Shown here in pieces: positions 8,609 through 16,833 of a stretch of 50,122 nucleotides of DNA. The position numbers were made by a program, and so were the translations under genes. Source of the DNA: Candidatus Kaiserbacteria bacterium (GTDB lineage Bacteria; Patescibacteriota; Minisyncoccia; Phycocordibacterales; UBA2100); NCBI GenBank assembly GCA_003164215.1, contig PLSR01000019.1, forward strand, positions 1 to 50,122, given 5' to 3'. Within the stretch, counting starts at the first letter, position 1. Every line of letters begins with the position of its first letter. The notes under the pieces are model-generated. The model did no database searches and was not told the origin of the DNA. It was given only the letters and a program-made list of their open reading frames with translations.

Positions 8609-9340
8609 CTACTGCACGTAGAAATTCGCGCGGACGGTGACGGTCACTTGTTTGTCTATGCTCGACGTATCGTATTGGCCGTAGTCTTCGACGTTGGTGG
8701 AATTGGGCGCGAGCACTTGCACGACGCCGGAAGAGGCAGTCTCCAAGGCGCCGACCGTGGATCCCCCGCTCTGTGCGATCGCGCTGGCGCGTGCTTTGGC
8801 GTCTTTGATCGCGGCACCGAGTAACGACACGCGCAGTTGCGGAAGCGTCGAGATGTAATATTGCGGCTGCTCGGGAGAAAGGTTCGCACCGTCCGAGAGA
8901 AGGGCATCGAGCGCGGTGATGTCGTGCGAAAGCGTGTCGATCTTGTGCACGTCGCTCGTGGAGATCGTGACCGAGTCGTTCACCGAATAGCCGGAGATGG
9001 TGCCGTCTTTGGAAGAATAGTTGCCTGATGAGGAAACCGTCGCGCTCGTGATACTGGTCGAGGCGAGCTTTTGGTTGGCCAGGTATTTCGCGATGATGTT
9101 CGCATCGCTCACGACTCGTGCCGAGACCGAGGCGACCTCGCCTGGGTAAGCGTTCTCGTTGATATCAATGGTCCACGAAGCGGTGTCGGCGGTCGCGGCA
9201 GTCGATGCCGAGCCTGTGACCGAGATCGTATTTCCTTGTCCGCGGGCTGATATCCCCCACCCGACGAACGCAAGACCCGCGAATAATGCGACTCCGAGAA
9301 GTACGGCCGGAGCGACGAGGGGCCGATCAAAGAATTTCAT
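8609..9340 (-). CDS. SIMPL (DUF541) domain protein
   Basis: MKFFDRPLV TM segment, then ISVTGSASTAATADTASWTIDI...AIKDAKARASAIAQSGG. Confidence 0.8.
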   Translation of the reverse strand: MKFFDRPLVAPAVLLGVALFAGLAFVGWGISARGQGNTISVTGSASTAATADTASWTIDINENAYPGEVASVSARVVSDANIIAKYLANQKLASTSITSATVSSSGNYSSKDGTISGYSVNDSVTISTSDVHKIDTLSHDITALDALLSDGANLSPEQPQYYISTLPQLRVSLLGAAIKDAKARASAIAQSGGSTVGALETASSGVVQVLAPNSTNVEDYGQYDTSSIDKQVTVTVRANFYVQ

Positions 9341-9399
9341 GCCGCCAGTATAGCATTGGGTTCTTGTAATTTTCATCGTGGGTACGCTAGAATGTACGT

Positions 9400-9455
9400 A
9401 CTACGACGAAAAGGGCTCCGAACGGCTAACTACCTAAGGAGGCCTTTTCTTTTAT
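9400..9455 (+). ncRNA. Candidate small structured RNA, tandem unit A
   Basis: -10 TAGAAT at 9388-9393; GAAAAGG-GC-TCC-GAACGG...CC-TAA-GGA-G-GCCTTTTCTTTT terminator-like fold, parallel to unit B. Confidence 0.5.
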
Positions 9456-9464
9456 CACCCCCGG

Positions 9465-9492
9465 TTGACAGTCACTCCCAGCCTGCTACAAT
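9465..9492 (+). promoter_or_regulatory. Sigma70-type promoter TTGACA-N16-TACAAT
   Basis: TTGACA 9465-9470, TACAAT 9487-9492. Confidence 0.7.
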
Positions 9493-9498
9493 TCTGGT

Positions 9499-9553
9499 AT
9501 TACGACGGAAAAGGATCCGAAAGGTGTTGGTGCCTTAGGAGCCTTTTTCATTT
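9499..9553 (+). ncRNA. Candidate small structured RNA, tandem unit B
   Basis: GAAAAGG-A-TCC-GAA-AGG-TGTTGGT-GCCT-TA-GGA-G-CCTTTTTC directly downstream of a strong promoter; same fold as unit A. Confidence 0.55.
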
Positions 9554-10074
9554 ATGGCCCCTATGTAAGTTCTGAGATTCTCCAGATTATCGAAATATTC
9601 TGAGCCGATTTTCTTATACAAAGAAGATGCCCGCTTCCTGTCGGGAAATAACAGCTTCTTGAACCGCCCTTCTTCAATAAGAAAATCGACTAGATTTTTG
9701 TAATCACCATCACCCGACACGAGAACGATCTTCCCGAACGCTTCTCGTTTATATAACCGTTTCATTACCGAAAAGATAATGTCTGAATCGACATTCCCCT
9801 TTTTATTACCGATCATCGGTTCGCTATGTTGTCTGAATACCAGAATAAAACCCGCATTCTGGATCTTCTCATATAATTTCTCGGCGCTATCGGTATCTTG
9901 AACGTATCCCAAATGATAGAACGCTTTACTAACAGAGTATTTCTCCTTCAAGTAGATTCTGAATCGGTAGAGGTCGATCTCCCAGGGATTAAGATCCCGC
10001 TTCGCCGTACCCATATACAAATTTTGCCCATCGATAAAGGCGAAATTACCGACCCCGGTAGTGACCCCCGTCAT
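9535..10074 (-). CDS. NYN domain (LabA/DUF88-like) protein
   Basis: FAFIDGQNLYMGTAKRDLNPWEIDLYRFRIYLKEKY...KIVLVSGDGDYKNLVDFLIEEGR. Confidence 0.85.
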   Translation of the reverse strand: MTGVTTGVGNFAFIDGQNLYMGTAKRDLNPWEIDLYRFRIYLKEKYSVSKAFYHLGYVQDTDSAEKLYEKIQNAGFILVFRQHSEPMIGNKKGNVDSDIIFSVMKRLYKREAFGKIVLVSGDGDYKNLVDFLIEEGRFKKLLFPDRKRASSLYKKIGSEYFDNLENLRTYIGAINEKGS

Positions 10075-10098
10075 CGCACTATTGTAACACTGTCGTTA

Positions 10099-11772
10099 TT
10101 ACATTCTTTCTGGTGCGGGGATGGCGAGGATGGAAAGGCCGTTTTTGAGGGTATGCGAGAGGGCCTCGACGATCGCGACCTTGTGCGGTTCGTCTTTGGA
10201 CTGATCGAGGATTTGAACTTGTCCGTACCAGCTGTTGAATGCGCTCGCGACCTCGATCAAGTAGGTGGCGAGATGGTGCGGCTCATATTCGCGTGCGGCG
10301 CGGGCGACGATCTCCGGGAATCGGGCGAGCAGGCGCATGAGGTCCGTCGGCTCCGTTCCTGCATCGAAAGCGGGTTTGATATTGGCGACGTGTACCCTAT
10401 CGAGGATCGCATGTGTGCGCGCAAAGGTGTATTGCAGATAGGGTCCTGAATCGCCTTCCATCGAAAGCGCGCGTGCCGGATCGAAGATGATGTCCTTGCC
10501 TGCCGCTTGCTTCAGAATCTGATATTTGATCGCAGCAACGGCGATCTCTTGTGCCAACTTCTCGTGATCCTTGGCCCGGCTCTCGGCGGCGCGCGCCTTC
10601 GCCGCTTCGGTGAGCTCGGTGAGCAAGGATTCCCCGGTCACGACGTTGCCCTTACGGCTCGACATCTTCCCTTGCGCGAAACGCATCATGCCGTGCGTAA
10701 CGTGTTCGATCTTCGGTGCGATATCGGGCATGACGAATTCCATCACCTTCTTGATGACCTTAAAATAATCCATCTGCTCGCTCGCAGTGACCGTTATAGA
10801 AGTGTCGAAGGTGGCAGTGTCGGCCTTGAGCTTGGCGAGGCCGAGGTCTTTCGTCTCATACGTGGGCAATCCCAGGCCCGTGACGAAAACGCGCGTATGG
10901 AGGCCGTACTTCTCGCCGACGAATATAATGGCGCCTTCGCTTGGCGTAAATACTTCCGGGTGTGCGCGGACGATCTCCATGCCGATAGGCGCCGTCTCGC
11001 TCTCGAAGAAGTAATAATCGAATTTTGTGCCGAGGACCGTATAGATATCTTCGAAATGTGCGAGTGTGATCTCGCGGCCTTTGGCGTACATCTCATTAAC
11101 CTCAGGATCGGAGCGATCGTAGACCTTCTTGTTGATCTCGTTGATCGCAACCGCGATCTGGCCATCGGCTTCGTAGCGCGTCGAACCTTCGACATATGCG
11201 GAGGATATTTCTTCGATCGTGGGCTCGGTCGTGCCGCGCTCAAGAAGCACATAGAGCGCCTTCGCAACGTGCTGGCCGACATCGCCCTGGTAGTTGGCGC
11301 GCAGGACGGAGGCACCCGAGTGTTCGAGCAGACGCGTGATCGATTCGCCGATCGCGTTGCTCATGAGGTGACCGATATGAAATTGCTTGAAGGGATTTGG
11401 GTCGGTGTATTCGACCATGATGGTCTTCCCGACGAGCGCATCGCCCGTTCCCCACTTTTCATCCGTGCGGGCATGGTCGAGCCGCTCCACGATCGCGGCG
11501 GGAGATAATTTGAAATTGATGAAACCCGGGCCGGCGATGTCGACCTTCTCAACACCTTCGATCACACCGAGCGAGGCAACGATCGCTTCTGCAAGCTCAC
11601 GGGGATTCTTGCCCGATTGCTTCGCGAATTTCAAGGCGACGCCGGTCGCGTAGTCACCATGTGAGAGCTCGGCCGAGTGTTCGAGCGTTATGGTGCCTGA
11701 CGTGACGCCCAGCTCAGTAAGCGCCCGTTCGACGGCTTTTTCAATGCATCCCCGTACATCCATGAACGGCAT
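10099..11772 (-). CDS. argS: Arginyl-tRNA synthetase
   Basis: EYTDPNPFKQFHIGHLMSNAIGESITRLLEHSG; KMSSRKGNVV; C-terminal anticodon-binding domain ending in PERM. Confidence 0.95.
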   Translation of the reverse strand: MPFMDVRGCIEKAVERALTELGVTSGTITLEHSAELSHGDYATGVALKFAKQSGKNPRELAEAIVASLGVIEGVEKVDIAGPGFINFKLSPAAIVERLDHARTDEKWGTGDALVGKTIMVEYTDPNPFKQFHIGHLMSNAIGESITRLLEHSGASVLRANYQGDVGQHVAKALYVLLERGTTEPTIEEISSAYVEGSTRYEADGQIAVAINEINKKVYDRSDPEVNEMYAKGREITLAHFEDIYTVLGTKFDYYFFESETAPIGMEIVRAHPEVFTPSEGAIIFVGEKYGLHTRVFVTGLGLPTYETKDLGLAKLKADTATFDTSITVTASEQMDYFKVIKKVMEFVMPDIAPKIEHVTHGMMRFAQGKMSSRKGNVVTGESLLTELTEAAKARAAESRAKDHEKLAQEIAVAAIKYQILKQAAGKDIIFDPARALSMEGDSGPYLQYTFARTHAILDRVHVANIKPAFDAGTEPTDLMRLLARFPEIVARAAREYEPHHLATYLIEVASAFNSWYGQVQILDQSKDEPHKVAIVEALSHTLKNGLSILAIPAPERM

Positions 11773-11804
11773 TGTAGCAGGGAGTTATCCCCTTTGCTTG
11801 TGGC

Positions 11805-11832
11805 TTGACGGTGCGGGATACGGGCGTATGGT
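11805..11832 (+). promoter_or_regulatory. Putative promoter TTGACG-N16-TATGGT
   Basis: Located upstream of the sRNA candidate, divergent from argS. Confidence 0.5.
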
Positions 11833-11838
11833 GGGAGT

Positions 11839-11938
11839 AGGAACGAAGGCATTGCGTCTTCTGTCCATTTACATCGACTAAGCGTCGATGTACTGGGGCT
11901 TACTAAATTCATCTTTGATGAATTTAGTAAGCCCTTTT
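11839..11938 (+). ncRNA. Candidate small RNA between argS and rplK
   Basis: Promoter upstream; hairpin ACATCGAC-TAAGC-GTCGATGT; terminator GGGCTTACTAAATTCATC-TTT-GATGAATTTAGTAAGCCC-TTTT; no plausible ORF. Confidence 0.55.
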
Positions 11939-12001
11939 CCATTTGGATTAAAACAAAAAGCGCCCGATGGGCGTCTTTTCTTTTTTGTTTGCGTTTGGAA
12001 A

Positions 12002-12421
12002 TTATTCCGTATCTATCCCCATCGATCTTGCCGTACCCGCAATGATGCGCTTGGCGTGATCGAGGTCGTTGGCGTTGAGGTCCTCCATCTTTTCTTTGGC
12101 GACATTCTCAAGCTGGGCCTTGGTCATTTTGGCGACTTTGTTCTGCGCCTTCTCGGAACCCTTCTCCTTGCCGACGGCTTTGAGAATGAGGCGAGAGGCC
12201 GGCGGCTTCTTGACGATGAAATCGAAGGTGCGGTCGGAGTAGACCTTCATAACGACCGGCAGGATCGAGCCCATCAAGGGGCGCGTCTGGTTGTTGAATT
12301 GATTGACGAATTCGCCGATATTCACGCCCGCAGGGCCCAGCGCAGTGCCCACCGGCGGAGCTGGCGTCGCTTTGCCGGCTTCGATCTGCAATTTGATGAT
12401 CTTTGTTACTTGTTTAGCCAT
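12002..12421 (-). CDS. rplK: 50S ribosomal protein L11
   Basis: [36 protein letters not shown]. Confidence 0.97.
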   Translation of the reverse strand: MAKQVTKIIKLQIEAGKATPAPPVGTALGPAGVNIGEFVNQFNNQTRPLMGSILPVVMKVYSDRTFDFIVKKPPASRLILKAVGKEKGSEKAQNKVAKMTKAQLENVAKEKMEDLNANDLDHAKRIIAGTARSMGIDTE

Positions 12422-12506
12422 GTGGGGAGACTATACCCTTTTACTCGCCAGAATTCAAGCTCCGCGCCATTTGGCGGTCCAGGGAACCTTTCGCGAGAGC
12501 CGGCGG

Positions 12507-12833
12507 CTACGAAAGCAGCAGCCAGAGCGCGAAGATCGCGAGCACAATACCGATGATCTGCCGAGGCGAAAGCACTTCGTGGAAAACGACAAGGCCGAGG
12601 AAGAGCGTCGTCGAAACGGCGACAAGATCCCAGGCGATGCCGATCGTTGAGAGTTGATCGCGGTACAAAAGTGCCGGAAGCCAGATGAGCGATGAGACGG
12701 CGTACGCGAGAACGGCTAAAGCAGCCATCGTCCACGTCGGTGCGAGTCCCCAGAGTTTCGAAAGATATTCGCCGAGCGCTTGGAAAACGCCCGACGCCAG
12801 GAGTGCCGCGATCGCCCCGCCAAGTCCTACCAT
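12507..12833 (-). CDS. EamA/SMR-like small multi-TM transporter
   Basis: Four hydrophobic segments; GIAWDLVAVSTTLFLGLVVFHEVLSPRQIIGIVLAIFALWLL. Confidence 0.7.
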   Translation of the reverse strand: MVGLGGAIAALLASGVFQALGEYLSKLWGLAPTWTMAALAVLAYAVSSLIWLPALLYRDQLSTIGIAWDLVAVSTTLFLGLVVFHEVLSPRQIIGIVLAIFALWLLLS

Positions 12834-12849
12834 GCGGGATATCGTAGCA

Positions 12850-12897
12850 TGAGAATAAACAAAGGTCGGTCCTTTGTACGAAACAAAGAACCGACCT
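12850..12897 (-). terminator. Rho-independent terminator downstream of nusG
   Basis: Minus strand ACAAAGGTCGGTTCTTTGT-TTCGT-ACAAAGGACCGACCTTTGT-TTATTCT. Confidence 0.75.
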
Positions 12898-12917
12898 TTG
12901 TACGATTTATTTTAAAT

Positions 12918-13463
12918 TTATACGCGCTGGACCTGATCGGCTTCGAGCTCGACCGGCGTCTCGCGGCCGAACATCGGTACGAGCACTTTGACCTTGCCGC
13001 GCTCTTCGTCGATCTCCCCTACCTTGCCTTCGAGATCCTTAAACGGTCCGTCGATGATGATGACTGCATCGTCCAAAGCGAGATCGATAGCGTGGCGTAC
13101 GACGTCGCCGCCGACGCGCTTCAAGATCTTGTCCACTTCGTCCTGTTCAAGCGGAACCGCCTGATTGGCCGTACCGACGAAGCCGGTGACCTGCGGTGTG
13201 TTGCGGACGACGCTCCAGGCGTCATCGGTCGCGATCATGTCGACGAGGACGTAGCCCGGGAAGGTCTTTTCCTTCATTTCGGTACGGCGGCCGTTCTTGA
13301 TCTTGATCTTCTTTTCGGTCGGGACGACGACGTTGAAGATCTGCTCGCTCATACCGAACGATTCGATGCGCGTCTTCAAGTTGCGGGCGACCGCGTCCTC
13401 ATAGCCCGAGTAGGTGTGGATCGCGTACCACTTGCGCTCCCCTCCGTGTGTTTGTTTTGCCAT
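12918..13463 (-). CDS. nusG: Transcription termination/antitermination protein NusG
   Basis: KWYAIHTYSGYEDAVARNLKTR; FPGYVLVDM; GPFKDLEGKVGEIDEERGKVKVLVPMFGRETPVELEADQV. Confidence 0.96.
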   Translation of the reverse strand: MAKQTHGGERKWYAIHTYSGYEDAVARNLKTRIESFGMSEQIFNVVVPTEKKIKIKNGRRTEMKEKTFPGYVLVDMIATDDAWSVVRNTPQVTGFVGTANQAVPLEQDEVDKILKRVGGDVVRHAIDLALDDAVIIIDGPFKDLEGKVGEIDEERGKVKVLVPMFGRETPVELEADQVQRV

Positions 13464-13464
13464 A

Positions 13465-13797
13465 TTATTTTGTGGGGGTCTTAACGGGCGTCGGTGTGGT
13501 CGGTGTGACCTGTGTGGTGAACGGCAAGGTCGGCGCGGTATTCGTAGTGGCCGGCGTCGGCGTGGTCTGCGCCTGTTGCGCCGGGGTGACCGGAATCGTT
13601 TGTGCGCTCGGAGCGGAGACCGGAAGATTCGTCACCAACTGCGAAAGTCCTGTGGTGAAAAGAAAGTCGAAGAACCCCAGGTAAGCGGCGGTGCCGAGTG
13701 AAATGCCGGCGACCAAGAGCGTGTAGACGATCGTCTGCGTCTGCGTCGGCCACGCGACGTGCCGTAATTCGGCGCGCGTGTCCTTCAAATATTGCAT
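13465..13797 (-). CDS. secE: Preprotein translocase SecE with Pro/Thr-rich C-terminal extension
   Basis: MQYLKDTRAELRHVAWPTQTQTIVYTLLV; adjacent to nusG. Confidence 0.88.
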   Translation of the reverse strand: MQYLKDTRAELRHVAWPTQTQTIVYTLLVAGISLGTAAYLGFFDFLFTTGLSQLVTNLPVSAPSAQTIPVTPAQQAQTTPTPATTNTAPTLPFTTQVTPTTPTPVKTPTK

Positions 13798-13904
13798 GAG
13801 GCCTCCCATAATGTTTCTTTTATTTTAGCGCCAATTTAGGCATTTTTAAAACCCCTCGCGGGGCTTAAAGAAATAGTAATCCAATTTCGGAGGAAGTCAA
13901 GGGC

Positions 13905-13933
13905 GCGGCACCCGCCCCTGGGGCGGGTGCCGC
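13905..13933. repeat. Perfect 14-bp-arm GC palindrome GCGGCACCCGCCCC-T-GGGGCGGGTGCCGC
   Basis: Read directly; lies just downstream of the SIMPL gene at 13945. Confidence 0.9.
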
Positions 13934-13944
13934 ACTCACATTCA

Positions 13945-14760
13945 CTATCGAATTTCGTACGTCACCGAAACGTCCGAGGTGATCGTGTTCTGGCCAACCG
14001 GGATCTGCGGCGCGACGGCAGCCGCACTCTCGGCGCCGCCGCTTTCCGCCGCGTACATCGGCATCGGTACGACGCCACCCGAATTTTCGCTGAAGCCAGT
14101 GACGCGAATGAGCGAAACTCCTAAAGCCCCCGCGAGTTCCTTCGCTTTCGATTGCGCATCTGCAATCGCCTTGTCGCGCGCCTGCGCATCAAGCGCATCC
14201 TGACTCGCGACGGTGAAGGTAAGGCCGCTTACATCTGAGACGCCGCGTGATCCGACTCCCGCGAGCAGATCGCCTGCCTTGGTGATGTCGGTCACTTTTA
14301 CGCTCACCGTCTGCGTGACCTCATAGCCGCTGATGGTCTGCTTCTGCGGCGGGCAGTAACCATTATTGGCACAGATCTGTGAACTGTATTCATACTGCGG
14401 ATTGACGTTGTAGTCGGTCGTCTGAATGTCGGTATCGGCGATGCCCTGGGATTTTAGATAATCGATGACCGCGTTGCCGGCGGTCGTCGCCTTCGTTTGG
14501 GCCGTTGCGACGTCAGCTGCGGTCTCGTCAACCGTGAAGGTGAAGGTCGCAGTGTCGGGAATCGCAGTCACCTTGCCCTCGCCAGTCACGGTAATCGTAT
14601 CGGCCGGCTGAATGCCCGCCCCGATGTAGTTGTACGAGCGAAGCTCACTGATCGTGCCCACCAGGAGAAAGAGCGCGAGCATGCCCAAGGCGAGCGCGCC
14701 CATTTTGCGCACACTGCGCGAGGCGTTGATAATCTTCTGCACTGATGATTGATCGTCCAT
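13945..14760 (-). CDS. SIMPL (DUF541) domain protein
   Basis: ITVTGEGKVTAIPDTATFTFTVDETAADVATAQTKATTAGNAVIDYLKSQGI. Confidence 0.9.
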   Translation of the reverse strand: MDDQSSVQKIINASRSVRKMGALALGMLALFLLVGTISELRSYNYIGAGIQPADTITVTGEGKVTAIPDTATFTFTVDETAADVATAQTKATTAGNAVIDYLKSQGIADTDIQTTDYNVNPQYEYSSQICANNGYCPPQKQTISGYEVTQTVSVKVTDITKAGDLLAGVGSRGVSDVSGLTFTVASQDALDAQARDKAIADAQSKAKELAGALGVSLIRVTGFSENSGGVVPMPMYAAESGGAESAAAVAPQIPVGQNTITSDVSVTYEIR

Positions 14761-14820
14761 ATGATTTTCTTTAAAATTTGACCCGTCCGGGACCTTTTAC
14801 CCTTTAATAATGTAATTGTA

Positions 14821-15546
14821 TCATGCCCTAAACTTGTGCGATCTGAGGGAGATGGGCTCGTCCATCGAGAATCGAGCATGTGATCGCGGAAAGAGATAGA
14901 GCGCTATATGATAGATCGCGAACGTGATGAAGAACGCCGCGAAGACGTCGATCGAGTAGTGGAGGTGCCCCAGAAGCACGACGACACCGAAAAATACCGA
15001 CCAGGCGAGAAAAATGTATCGGAGATATTTCTCGCGCCAGTAGACGAGGGCCATCAGGAAGGGCGAGCCCGTGTGGCCCGAGAAGAAGTAATCATCGCCG
15101 AAGAACATGCGTTGCACGGTCGCACCGAAATCTATCCCCGTCTGCGGAGTGAAGGGACCAAGGTGCGTCATAGTGACGAACGCGGCACGGATGACGAAGA
15201 AGAGCGCGAGCGAATAGAGCGTGAACGGGATGCGTTTCGGATATGCGAGGATGATGATCGCAATGAACACGATGAGGCAGATCGCGCCGTACACATAGAT
15301 CCCGTCGACATCGAAGGCCGGTGTATTGGAAAGAATGAGATCGGTAACTGGATTGCTCGCGCGATCAGTCGCGAACACGATCGCGTATGAACTTATGACA
15401 AGACTCAGGAGGAACGCGCCCAATGACAGAAAAACTGACAGGAGGTAGCGGGGCTCGGCGTACGCGGCATGATAACGGCGTCTCAGCAATGCAAAAATAC
15501 CGGTCTTCTCCGGGCGTATCGAGCTACCAACGCCTGCCGGTGGCAT
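14821..15546 (-). CDS. PAP2/sphingomyelin-synthase-like membrane phosphatase family protein
   Basis: DDYFFSGHTGSPFL ... GHLHYSIDVFAAFFITF. Confidence 0.7.
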   Translation of the reverse strand: MPPAGVGSSIRPEKTGIFALLRRRYHAAYAEPRYLLSVFLSLGAFLLSLVISSYAIVFATDRASNPVTDLILSNTPAFDVDGIYVYGAICLIVFIAIIILAYPKRIPFTLYSLALFFVIRAAFVTMTHLGPFTPQTGIDFGATVQRMFFGDDYFFSGHTGSPFLMALVYWREKYLRYIFLAWSVFFGVVVLLGHLHYSIDVFAAFFITFAIYHIALYLFPRSHARFSMDEPISLRSHKFRA

Positions 15547-15619
15547 ACAGGGTCAGTATACTCCCGCACAAGGGGTAAGCCACATACAAACTTCATGATG
15601 GTCGTGGTATCGTGGGCGT

Positions 15620-16312
15620 ATGGAAATAAAAAACAAGATCGCGATCGTGACGGGCGCATCCTCCGGCATCGGTCGTGCGCTCTCACATGAGCTTACCAAG
15701 CGCGGCGCGACCGTCGTACTTGCGGCGCGCTCCAGCGATACACTTTCCGCGCTCTCGGCGGAACTGCCGGGATCATTTGCGGTACCGACCGATATGACGA
15801 AGCTTGCCGATATACAGAATCTCATCGCACAAACGCAAAAGAAATTCGGACGCGTCGATCTTCTCGTCAATAACGCAGGGCAAGGCATGCGATCGGCCGT
15901 CGAGGACATCAAGATGGACGATTATCGGGCGATCATGGAGCTCAATGTCTTTGGCATCGTCGAGGCGATGCAGGCTGTCATACCGACGATGCGCGCACAA
16001 GGCAGCGGCATGATATTGAACATCAGCTCAATGGTATCGAAGAATTACTATCCCCTGCTTGCCGCGTATTCATCCACCAAATTCGCCCTGAATTCCATTT
16101 CGCTCACCGCGCGCCAGGAGCTCGCCGACGACAAAATAATCGTGAGCGTCTTCCATCCCAAAATGACCGCGACCGATTTCGGCAAGAACTCGCGCGGAGA
16201 AAAATACTCATCGTCGGCCGGTCGCCCCGGCATGACGGTTGATACTCCTGAAGAAGTCGCGCTACATATCGCGGATCAAATCGAGTCCGAAGACGCGGAG
16301 GCGAATATGTAA
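15620..16312 (+). CDS. SDR-family oxidoreductase
   Basis: IAIVTGASSGIGRALSHELTKRGA; NNAGQG; YSSTKFAL. Confidence 0.95.
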   Translation: MEIKNKIAIVTGASSGIGRALSHELTKRGATVVLAARSSDTLSALSAELPGSFAVPTDMTKLADIQNLIAQTQKKFGRVDLLVNNAGQGMRSAVEDIKMDDYRAIMELNVFGIVEAMQAVIPTMRAQGSGMILNISSMVSKNYYPLLAAYSSTKFALNSISLTARQELADDKIIVSVFHPKMTATDFGKNSRGEKYSSSAGRPGMTVDTPEEVALHIADQIESEDAEANM

Positions 16313-16330
16313 CGAAGGCGGCGGCACTGG

Positions 16331-16447
16331 GGCGTATCCCATAGGTATGTGTTCGACGGGGTCTTTGCAGCGCGACTGGCGCGAAACAGAGGGATTTTCC
16401 AGTAGGAAAATCCCGACCCCGACGAATACATACCTATGGGATACGCC
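16331..16447. repeat. Long inverted-repeat element with two internal hairpins (three-way-junction type)
   Basis: Arms 16332-16363 and 16415-16446 match with 2 mismatches; internal GCGC-GACTG-GCGC and GGGATTTTCC-AGTA-GGAAAATCCC. Confidence 0.9.
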
Positions 16448-16508
16448 GGCACACCATCCCCATCTCCCCTCTTGACGCGATAGCTGGCAGCATATATCAT
16501 TCAACTAT

Positions 16509-16832
16509 ATGGTTGAACATTGTTCGCCACTCGATTCGATATTTAGTTCGCTCGCTGATCCGACGCGCCGCGACATTCTGCGACGCGTGAGTCGTCACGA
16601 GCTCTCCATCAATGAGGTCGCCGCTCCCTACGACCTCACGCTCGCCGCGATCTCCAAGCACCTGATGGTGCTGGAACACGCGAAACTCATCAGTAAGCGT
16701 CGCGCCGGCAAGCAACACTTCATAGCGATCTCCCCGCCCGCCTTCAAGCAGGCTTCACAATTCTTACGCCATTATCAGGAAGTGTGGGAAGAGCGTTTGG
16801 ATCGTTTACAAGATCTTTTAGCAAAAAAATAA
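16509..16832 (+). CDS. ArsR-family regulator
   Basis: LDSIFSSLADPTRRDILRRVSRHELSINEVAAPYDLTLAAISKHLMVLEHAKLIS. Confidence 0.92.
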   Translation: MVEHCSPLDSIFSSLADPTRRDILRRVSRHELSINEVAAPYDLTLAAISKHLMVLEHAKLISKRRAGKQHFIAISPPAFKQASQFLRHYQEVWEERLDRLQDLLAKK

Positions 16833-16833
16833 T

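Noticed and set aside
9388-9553. Guanidine-II (mini-ykkC) riboswitch because of tandem units with ACGAC near the 5' end
   Set aside because: ACG is not in hairpin loops and no downstream plus-strand gene exists; the stems do not match the mini-ykkC architecture.
10507-11508. Long plus-strand ORF of 333 aa
   Set aside because: Fully antisense to argS and without recognisable domains; typical shadow ORF in GC-rich sequence.
12850-12897. Member of the three-way-junction element family
   Set aside because: A simple long hairpin followed by a T-rich tract at the nusG 3' end; an ordinary terminator explains it.
14908-15390. Plus-strand ORF (160 aa, charged)
   Set aside because: Antisense to the PAP2-like gene with biased E/R/D composition; shadow ORF.
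16331-16447. Insertion sequence or transposon with a coding capacity
   Set aside because: Only ~117 bp with no transposase ORF; at most a non-autonomous element, and no target-site duplication could be recognised by eye.
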